From contig VXNG01000232.1 of the NCBI GenBank assembly GCA_009840695.1, forward strand, positions 1 to 10,775: a DNA stretch of 10,775 bases. The letters are read 5' to 3'. Under the pieces are notes generated by a model. The model was not told the DNA's origin and did no database searches. It saw nothing but the letters and a program-made list of their open reading frames with translations. A program made the position numbers and the translations under genes. The first letter of the stretch is position 1. The number at the start of each line of letters is the position of its first letter. The DNA comes from Acidimicrobiaceae bacterium. Lineage in GTDB: Bacteria; Actinomycetota; Acidimicrobiia; Acidimicrobiales; Aldehydirespiratoraceae. Positions 1-6,318 of the stretch are shown here, one piece after another.

Positions 1-341
<341 letters not shown>

Positions 342-389
342 CCCCAGCGAGATCGGCGAAGCTGAACTAGGGCCGAGAACTCGACAGAG

Positions 390-1352
390 GTGGCCAGGGC
401 CGGCCGGGTCATCACAGCCACGCTAGCGGTGGCCGCGGTGCTGGCCGCGGTCAGTTGCGCGCCCGGATCGAGCCCGAGTGCCGGCAGCCCTGGTACCGGC
501 GCGCCCGCATCCGCCGGCAGCAGCAGCGCTTATGTCGGCGACGAGGCTCCCGTGGTGGTGCAGATCCCTTCAGCCAGCCGGCAGCCGACCTTCCTGGACC
601 CCAACGCCGAGCCCAGCACCGACCTCGGGCACCTGAGGGCCCAGTACCTGCCCGTGTGGACCTCCGACTTCGACTGGGCCTTCCCGCCCGAGGCGTGCGG
701 GACCGCCTGGGAGCTCGACGGCATCGCCGAACCGGCCGTCGGCGTCGACATCGCCGTGCTGGGCGACTTCGTCGCCGCGGCCGCGCTGAGCGTCATGCGC
801 TACGAGCACCAGCTCTCCCGCGCCCTGGCAGAGCCGAGCCCCCTGGCCCAGCTGTGCGTAGCCACCGCTGCGGTTGAGCCGGCCCGCTCCGACGCCTTGG
901 GCGTGCTCCAGTCCTACATCGACACGGGCACCCGTCGGGCCGAGCCGGCCGCTTACCCCGACGAGGTGTGGATTATCGGAGCGAGCCCCAACGCCGCGCT
1001 GTCAGTGGCCTGCGTAACGCCCGGCTACGCGACAGTCGTCGGCACCGACGGCGTCCTGCTCCAGACCCCCCAGGCGCCGTTCCGCCTCCAAGCCTATCTC
1101 CTTGCCGTCACCCGCGGCCTCGAGGACCCGGTCACCGACATCTCCTACCGGGTGTCCGACGCCTCGCACCGCCCGGCCCAGGACTGCTCAGGACTCTACG
1201 ACTGGGCCCTCGAGTGGGAGGACCACATGCTGACCTGGGTAGCCGAGGGCCAGATCTGGGAATCGCTGGGCGCAGTCCTCAAAGCCGGCGAGATATGCGA
1301 CTCTCCCCCGACCGACGGCCCCCACGAATGCCCCCGGGACTGGCCTCGATGA
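390..1352 (+). CDS. Predicted exported lipoprotein of unknown function
   Basis: I do not recognise this 320-residue protein. The GTG start is chosen because it gives a complete signal peptide: Arg residues at 3 and 6, a hydrophobic Ala/Val/Leu run at about 7-21, and Cys23 in AVSC. This is an acceptable though not ideal lipobox, because position -3 is Ala rather than Leu. An AGAGG stretch lies directly against the start, so the ribosome site is poor. After Cys23 comes a Ser/Gly/Pro/Ala-rich linker to about residue 50, as in many lipid-anchored actinobacterial proteins. The body is Ala-rich and slightly acidic, with six further cysteines (in EACG, LCVA, ACVT, DCSG, EICD, HECP), an even number compatible with disulfides outside the membrane. 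Its stop codon overlaps the start of the next gene (ATGA), so the two are almost certainly co-transcribed and translationally coupled. A role together with that cysteine-rich secreted protein at the cell surface is inferred only from this coupling. Confidence 0.8.
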   Translation: MARAGRVITATLAVAAVLAAVSCAPGSSPSAGSPGTGAPASAGSSSAYVGDEAPVVVQIPSASRQPTFLDPNAEPSTDLGHLRAQYLPVWTSDFDWAFPPEACGTAWELDGIAEPAVGVDIAVLGDFVAAAALSVMRYEHQLSRALAEPSPLAQLCVATAAVEPARSDALGVLQSYIDTGTRRAEPAAYPDEVWIIGASPNAALSVACVTPGYATVVGTDGVLLQTPQAPFRLQAYLLAVTRGLEDPVTDISYRVSDASHRPAQDCSGLYDWALEWEDHMLTWVAEGQIWESLGAVLKAGEICDSPPTDGPHECPRDWPR

Positions 1353-3517
1353 CAGCGCGCTCGACACCGCGGCGCCGCCCCTCCCTGGCCAGGTGGCTCC
1401 TCGCAGCGATGCTCGCACTGATCGGAGCAGTGGCCCCGATCGAGTCTCCCGACCTGCTAGGGCCGCTGGGAGAACTCGCCGGAACGAGTCAGGCCCTAGC
1501 GCAGATCGGCTCCGTCGTGCCGGGCACACCCGACAACTGCCCGACCACGCCCGCGCCCTGGACACCCCGGCCCTCGGATCCGGGTCACGCAACCTCGACC
1601 GAGTGCGAGTTGCTGATCCCCCCCTGCCTGGCCACCCCGTGGGACAGCAGCCAATTCCTGCAGCTTTCCGCCCAGTATCCGGAACTATGTGAGATCAGCG
1701 TGGCCAGCTCCGATCCGAACTATGCCGCATGCACGGCCATGACCGGCGTGGTCGTAGACAACGACGGTGTGCGATGCCGCATCATCCAGAACGCGATCTG
1801 CCCCTCCGGCGTCCGGATCAGTCCCACGACTTGCAGGACGGTCGAACGCCGCTCATGGACATGCCCCTCCAACGCCATTCCCCGCAACGAGTTCAACACC
1901 TGCTACCAGCTTCCGACCACGCATCCTGGAATGGTCCATCCTGCCTGCGGTGCGGGAGCGCCCACCCTCCGCATCGTGAGTTGCGCCGACTATGCCGGCG
2001 AGGACTTCGTCGACAGCGTCGCATACAGCAGCTACGACCCGTGGAACACTCCAGCTCGCATATCACCGGTCGCCACTACCAACTACTGGTGCACCTATGA
2101 CGCGTCACTTCTTGACGTGAGCTGCCATGCGCCGGGAGCGTCCTGCGCCAACATGTGGGTGTTGTGCATCAAGAGAGCGAGTCTCACCGGCGGGTGCAGC
2201 GTCGTGGCCAAGACCATCAATTGCCGCAGTCTCCAAGCGGCCTATGCAGCCCACAGAATCTCGCTGGAGGATGTCCGGACCGCTCTGTGCGAGCCCTGCG
2301 CGATCCTGCCGTTCCAGCCCATTCCAAGTTCGTGCCCTGTGGACCTCACCGACGAACCCACCCAGGAATCCCGATCCCGATCAGTCAACGTTTCGCTCAA
2401 GGCCATCCTCAGGGAGGAGAGCGACTTCTTCGTCGGCAACTCGGCGTGCTACCCCGTATCGGGCGGCACCATATACCCGAATCCCCCATACCCGGGGGTG
2501 GAGTCGCTTGCCGATCATCCGGGTTGCGCAGCGCTCGACCCCCCGTGCCCCGATCCGTCACCCGGACGCCTCACCTGGTCATCGAGTCACTTCTCGCAAC
2601 TGGCCGTCGTCAATTCGGCCATCGTCATAGAGATCCACGACATCCCCACGAGCTACCGGACTCAGCGCTACGGATACACCTGGGGATCCAGACTCAGGAC
2701 TTCGAGCCGGACGGTCGTCGAATACCCGGAACCAGATTCAGCCGAGCCCGACAACATCCTGCGGCTGTGGAACCACCCAGACGACGCCATTGCATACGGA
2801 AGCGTTACTGATCTAGCGGACAACACCATCAGTGGAACCAGTGAGTGCTTCCTCTACTACCTGCCGCTGTTCAAGATCATCGTGCGCGAACTATGGCCCG
2901 ACAACCCAAGCGATCTCATGGAGATCAACGAGTTGTTCGGAGCCGACGCTCTCCAGTGGTGGCACAACATCAACACCCAAGCCGAGAGGGAGCGCCGCAC
3001 CGGGGCCCAGGGCTTTGAGTGGTGGCCCAGCCTCAGCGCGGCTGAGCAAGAGGCCCGGACCGCCGAGATGACGCAGGAGGTGAGCTGCGACAGCAGTGTC
3101 CACTTGCCGGCCTGGTGCAGGTGGCAGGCTCCCAAGGCCGGCTACTACAGGCTCACCGGCGCGGGAGCGTGGAGGCCCACAGACGCCGGGAACAGGCAGT
3201 GGATTGGTTCGTCCGAGGCAGCCAGAATCAACCAATACCTCAGCGGCTTGAGCGCCTCCCAACGCAATCAGCTCCTGCTCGACCTCGGGGTGTCCACTCC
3301 GCAAGAGGCTGGCATCAACGCCGCCATGGACGCGCTAATACCTCGTACCGCCCAAGACACGCTCTTCTCGACGCTGTCCCTCCAGGCCCGCTGCCCACCG
3401 GTCGACGTCAGGGTCAAGTGCATCAGAACCCGGTCCTCGGGCAACTACGTGGAGACGGAACCCGTCGGCATAGAAGTGCACGAGATGCGGGTCAGCACCG
3501 TCAAACCGTCGAGCTGA
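1349..3517 (+). CDS. Cysteine-rich secreted protein of unknown function (722 aa)
   Basis: I do not recognise this family. The frame is open far upstream, but the ATG at 1349 is the sensible start. It overlaps the preceding stop as ATGA and yields an export signal with Arg-rich n-region (PRRRPSLAR), hydrophobic stretch at about residues 17-29, and an ALA-Q signal-peptidase I style site at 49-52. The c-region is unusually long, so N-terminal membrane anchoring is an alternative. I count 29 cysteines. Twenty-four lie between residues 64 and 400, roughly one per 14 residues, including C314EPC317; only five lie in the remaining 322 residues. This suggests a disulfide-stabilised N-terminal half and a different C-terminal half, which is Trp-rich around 474-592. 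The Cys spacing is irregular, so I see no clear tandem repeat. Several 60-base stretches I counted are 50-62% G+C against 67-72% in adjacent genes, which may mean recent transfer or different codon selection. It is coupled to the lipoprotein upstream; being a surface partner of that protein is inference. Confidence 0.8.
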   Translation: MTARSTPRRRPSLARWLLAAMLALIGAVAPIESPDLLGPLGELAGTSQALAQIGSVVPGTPDNCPTTPAPWTPRPSDPGHATSTECELLIPPCLATPWDSSQFLQLSAQYPELCEISVASSDPNYAACTAMTGVVVDNDGVRCRIIQNAICPSGVRISPTTCRTVERRSWTCPSNAIPRNEFNTCYQLPTTHPGMVHPACGAGAPTLRIVSCADYAGEDFVDSVAYSSYDPWNTPARISPVATTNYWCTYDASLLDVSCHAPGASCANMWVLCIKRASLTGGCSVVAKTINCRSLQAAYAAHRISLEDVRTALCEPCAILPFQPIPSSCPVDLTDEPTQESRSRSVNVSLKAILREESDFFVGNSACYPVSGGTIYPNPPYPGVESLADHPGCAALDPPCPDPSPGRLTWSSSHFSQLAVVNSAIVIEIHDIPTSYRTQRYGYTWGSRLRTSSRTVVEYPEPDSAEPDNILRLWNHPDDAIAYGSVTDLADNTISGTSECFLYYLPLFKIIVRELWPDNPSDLMEINELFGADALQWWHNINTQAERERRTGAQGFEWWPSLSAAEQEARTAEMTQEVSCDSSVHLPAWCRWQAPKAGYYRLTGAGAWRPTDAGNRQWIGSSEAARINQYLSGLSASQRNQLLLDLGVSTPQEAGINAAMDALIPRTAQDTLFSTLSLQARCPPVDVRVKCIRTRSSGNYVETEPVGIEVHEMRVSTVKPSS

Positions 3518-3584
3518 GATCCGCCCACGTCACCTGGCCGGTTAGTCGGTCGTGTCCTGAACTCTTCCGCACGCGGCGCGACAC

Positions 3585-3596
3585 CCTTCTTGAAGG
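3585..3596. repeat. Short inverted repeat CCTTC-TT-GAAGG upstream of the kinase-regulator gene
   Basis: A 5+5 base inverted repeat with a 2-base centre lies 15 bases before the predicted -35 element. Its right part (TTGAAGG, 3590-3596) is repeated directly at 3611-3617, exactly 21 bases or about two helical turns away, where it overlaps the -35 element. The centre is too small for an RNA hairpin, so a protein-binding site is the better reading. Short sites like this occur by chance, so the call is tentative. Confidence 0.3.
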
Positions 3597-3610
3597 TGCC
3601 GCCTGACGCG

Positions 3611-3638
3611 TTGAAGGAGCGGGGCGCTGGGGTATAAC
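3611..3638 (+). promoter_or_regulatory. Candidate sigma-70-type promoter for the kinase-regulator gene
   Basis: TTGAAG (3611-3616) and TATAAC (3633-3638) are separated by 16 bases. They match the housekeeping consensus at 4 of 6 and 5 of 6 positions, in an otherwise G/C-rich spacer. Transcription would begin around 3645, giving a leader of about 40 bases before the ATG at 3686. The position, just upstream of the gene and after the cysteine-rich gene ends, supports the call. Confidence 0.45.
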
Positions 3639-3685
3639 TGGTTGATGGTTTGCTTGCTGCACCCGCGTGGCAGCACCGTTGGCGC

Positions 3686-6091
3686 ATGGGTCTGACGGAC
3701 GCAGTGGACGGTCCGGGCCCGGAGGTCGAGGCCCTTCGGGAGCGGCTGTCGAGGCTGGGCGCGGCGAGCCTGCGCCTGGGCGAGAGCCTCGAGGTGGAGG
3801 CTGTTCTTCACGGGGCACTGGACAGCGCCAGAGCGCTGACGGGCGCCGCCTACGGGGTGATCTTGCTGATCGACGACGTAGGCCATCCGGTGGACTTCTT
3901 GTCGGCTGGCATGACAGAGCAACAGGACAGCGAGTTCTGGGAGTTGCCCAGCCGTTGGGAGATCTTCGATGCGATCAACTGCTTTGACGAGCCCGTGCGT
4001 CTCGACGACTTGCAGGGCTATCTGCGCGACTGTGGCGCTCCGGAGTACGCGCCGCCGTTCCCAGTGAGCGACGCCCTAGCGTTCCTGGGGTCGCCGGTGA
4101 GGCATCAGGGCAAGCTGTTGGGGGCCATCTATGTCTCGGAGAAGCCGGGCGGGTTCTCCGCCGCTGACGAGGACACGCTGGTCATGTTCGCGTCGCAGGC
4201 TGCGCTGGCGATCTCCAACGCTCGCCGCTACCGCGACCAGCAGCAGGCCCGCAACGACCTGGAAGCGGTGCTGGACACTGCTCCGGCGGCGGTGTTGATC
4301 CTGGATGCCGTCAGCGGCGAGTTGAAGTCGACCAACCGCGAGGCGCGCAGGCTCATGGAGGAGATGGGCCTGGCGGTCCGCTCGCTTCAGGGGCTCATCA
4401 GCGGCGGCACCATCCGGCGGACCGACGGCCAGGAGATCGCTTGCGACCGTCTTTCGTTTGAGTCGATGCTGGCGTCGGGGAGGACCGTACGCGGTGAGCG
4501 GATTACCGTCGAACTCCCCAACGGCCGCAAGCTGACCGCGGTGGTCAACGTCACCCCGATCCGCTCAGCCGACGGCAGGGTGGTGTCGCTGGTGGTGACG
4601 AGCCAAGACATTGGGCCGCTGGCCGAGGCCGAGCGGCTCCGGGCCGAATTCCTAGCCATGATCGGCCATGAGCTGCGGGCGCCGCTGACCAGCATAAAGG
4701 GATCGGCCACCACGCTGCTGCAGTCACGCTCCTCGCTCGACCCGGCCGAGATGCACCAGTTCGCCCGGATAATCGACCAGCAGGCCGACCACATGCGAGG
4801 CCTGCTCGCGGATCTGATCGACATGGTGCAGATCGAGACGGGCACGTTGTCGGTGGATCCCGAGCCGGCCGAGCTGTCCCGGCTGGTGGACGAGGCCCGC
4901 GACACGTTCGCAGGCGCGGGCGGCAACCAGCCGGTGCGTGTCGATCTGCAACCGGATCTGCCTCTCGTCATTGCCGACACGCGCCGCATCGTGCAAGTGC
5001 TCAACAACTTGTTGTTCAACGCCGCCCGCCACTGCCATGACGAGTCGATCATCCACATCGAGGCACGGATCGACGGCGAGTCCGTGGAGGTCTCCGTCGC
5101 TGACAACGGCCGTGGATTCACTGCGGACAGACTCGGGCGCCTGTTCGAGAAGTACCATCACCCCCCGGGCCAGGACCGGCGCCAAGACCTGGGGCTGGGC
5201 CTGGCCATCTGCAAGGGGATCGTGGAGGCCCACGGCGGCCGAATCTGGGCAGAGAGCGACGGGCCGGGGCTGGGCAGCCGGCTCGCGTTCACGCTTCACG
5301 CCTCCGACGGCTCGGACCGCCTCGCAAGCCACCAGGACGGCGGCCCAGGCAGCGACCTCACGCGGGTGCTGGCCGTCGACGACAACCCGCGCGAACTCAA
5401 ACACATCAGAGAGTCGCTGGCCGGCGCGGGCTACGAACCGACCGTGACCGGCAACCCCAACGAAGTCGCCGACCTGATCGACAGGACCGACCCCCATGTG
5501 GTGCTGTTGGACTTGATGTTGCCAGGCACCGACGGGATCGAGTTGATGCGCGACCTGCTCGCCGTCCGCGACATCCCGGTCATCTTCCTGTCGGCCTACG
5601 GCCAAGACAGCGTCGTCGCCAAAGCGTTGGAGATGGGCGCCACCGACTACATCGTCAAGCCGTTCTCCCCCACTGAACTCGCAGCCAGGGTCAGAGCCGC
5701 CCTCCGCGCCCGGCGCGGCCCGGCAGCCGCCGCACCCGCCCCGCGGGCGGGCCCGGCGACCTCCGTCGGGTTCAAGCTCGGCAACCTGGCCATCGACTAT
5801 GCCGCCCGCCTCGTCACCGTCGCGGGCCGCACTGTCGAACTCACCCCCATCGAGTACCGGCTGCTCACAGAACTCGCCTCCAACGCCGGCTCCCTGCTCA
5901 CCCATGACGAGCTGCTGGCGAGGATCTGGACAGGCGACGACACCGCCGACGCCAGCCGCATCCGCACCACCATCATGAACCTCCGCCACAAGCTGGCCGA
6001 CAAAGCCCGCGACCCGAAGTACATCACCACCATTCCCCACGTCGGCTACCGGATGGCCATACCCGAGCAACCCGACCAGTCCCACATCTGA
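3686..6091 (+). CDS. Single-chain GAF-PAS histidine kinase fused to receiver and OmpR-type DNA-binding domain
   Basis: The 801-residue protein joins a whole two-component pathway. Using the ATG start, the domains in order are: a short coiled stretch (about 13-40), GAF (about 38-180), PAS-like (about 190-308), HisKA with phospho-acceptor His328 in HELRAPL, and HATPase_c with N box LNNLLFNAARH (439-449), G1 DNGRGF (473-478) and G2 GLGLAI (503-508). Next come a receiver with the acidic pair Asp565/Asp566, phospho-acceptor Asp609 in LLDLMLPG and Lys658 in IVKPF, an Ala/Pro-rich linker (about 675-692), and a Trans_reg_C winged helix (about 698-792) ending in the typical IPHVGYRM. All catalytic residues are present. 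I see no membrane segment, so it should be a cytoplasmic sensor; the ligand is unknown. A TTG at 3650 would add 12 residues; neither start has a clear ribosome site, and ATG fits the usual N-terminus better. Most OmpR-type regulators are separate proteins of about 230 residues; here kinase and regulator are one. The amt gene follows in the same direction, making it a plausible target. Confidence 0.93.
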   Translation: MGLTDAVDGPGPEVEALRERLSRLGAASLRLGESLEVEAVLHGALDSARALTGAAYGVILLIDDVGHPVDFLSAGMTEQQDSEFWELPSRWEIFDAINCFDEPVRLDDLQGYLRDCGAPEYAPPFPVSDALAFLGSPVRHQGKLLGAIYVSEKPGGFSAADEDTLVMFASQAALAISNARRYRDQQQARNDLEAVLDTAPAAVLILDAVSGELKSTNREARRLMEEMGLAVRSLQGLISGGTIRRTDGQEIACDRLSFESMLASGRTVRGERITVELPNGRKLTAVVNVTPIRSADGRVVSLVVTSQDIGPLAEAERLRAEFLAMIGHELRAPLTSIKGSATTLLQSRSSLDPAEMHQFARIIDQQADHMRGLLADLIDMVQIETGTLSVDPEPAELSRLVDEARDTFAGAGGNQPVRVDLQPDLPLVIADTRRIVQVLNNLLFNAARHCHDESIIHIEARIDGESVEVSVADNGRGFTADRLGRLFEKYHHPPGQDRRQDLGLGLAICKGIVEAHGGRIWAESDGPGLGSRLAFTLHASDGSDRLASHQDGGPGSDLTRVLAVDDNPRELKHIRESLAGAGYEPTVTGNPNEVADLIDRTDPHVVLLDLMLPGTDGIELMRDLLAVRDIPVIFLSAYGQDSVVAKALEMGATDYIVKPFSPTELAARVRAALRARRGPAAAAPAPRAGPATSVGFKLGNLAIDYAARLVTVAGRTVELTPIEYRLLTELASNAGSLLTHDELLARIWTGDDTADASRIRTTIMNLRHKLADKARDPKYITTIPHVGYRMAIPEQPDQSHI

Positions 6092-6106
6092 GCTGTGGCC
6101 GTGAGT

Positions 6107-6120
6107 CCTTCGGGGGAAGG
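6107..6120. repeat. Inverted repeat CCTTC-GGGG-GAAGG after the kinase-regulator gene
   Basis: A perfect 5-base-pair stem with a 4-base loop lies 15 bases after the stop codon of the kinase-regulator gene. It could form a small hairpin in the transcript, but no T-run follows, so it is not a standard intrinsic terminator. The two arms are identical to those of the inverted repeat at 3585-3596, although the centre is 4 rather than 2 bases. Confidence 0.3.
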
Positions 6121-6191
6121 CGGCGCGAAACGCGAGCACAGTCTCTTCCGCGCCCTCGGTCATCAGGTCCACCACAATCTGATAGCGGCCT

Positions 6192-6220
6192 TTGGCTCGG
6201 CCTATATGTGATTATCTTTA
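6192..6220 (+). promoter_or_regulatory. AT-rich candidate promoter region for the ammonium transporter gene
   Basis: About 100-125 bases before the amt start there is a distinct A/T-rich island (roughly 6203-6222) in otherwise G/C-rich DNA. TTGGCT (6192-6197) and TATCTT (6213-6218) could serve as -35 and -10 elements, but the 15-base spacing is short; TATATG at 6203-6208 is another weak -10 candidate. The island marks the likely promoter zone better than it fixes a particular promoter. No recognisable GlnR or NtcA-type site was seen. Confidence 0.25.
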
Positions 6221-6240
6221 TGAGTTGTGGGATTGTGTGT

Positions 6241-6264
6241 CTGCACGATACGGTGCAGCGTGCA
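6241..6264 (+). promoter_or_regulatory. Overlapping alternative inverted repeats in the amt leader
   Basis: CTGCAC (6241-6246) pairs perfectly with GTGCAG (6253-6258) across six bases. TGCACG (6242-6247) pairs equally well with CGTGCA (6259-6264) across eleven bases. The two pairings share the left arm and exclude each other. In RNA this is the layout of a simple two-state leader; in DNA it could be an operator. It lies about 55-78 bases before the amt start. Six-base stems are short, so chance is possible. Confidence 0.3.
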
Positions 6265-6318
6265 ATCAGTGCTGGGACACGACGTTGTGGTGTTGCGGCC
6301 CCTAGCCCATGAGAGGTA

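Noticed and set aside
968..1348. A 127-residue upstream extension of the cysteine-rich protein
   Set aside because: The extension overlaps the lipoprotein gene in another frame and is Arg/Pro-rich shadow sequence. The ATG at 1349 gives an export signal and an ATGA coupling.
3518..3643. Remnant of an insertion sequence in the spacer
   Set aside because: A short minus-strand stretch looks protein-like, but I found no transposase motif, no matching terminal inverted repeats and no target duplication.
3650..3685. TTG start giving a 12-residue longer kinase-regulator
   Set aside because: There is no ribosome site and the extra residues do not resemble the usual N-terminus of such sensors; the ATG at 3686 is preferred, although not proven.
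6107..6120. Intrinsic terminator after the kinase-regulator gene
   Set aside because: The stem is only five base pairs and no T-run follows, so I list it only as an inverted repeat.
4724..6175. A 483-codon open frame on the minus strand opposite the kinase-regulator gene
   Set aside because: It lies almost entirely antisense to a clearly real gene with all catalytic motifs. Its composition (Gly, Val, Gln, His rich) is what reading the opposite strand of high-GC coding DNA gives. The first 30 codons in the spacer look protein-like, but there is no separate support.
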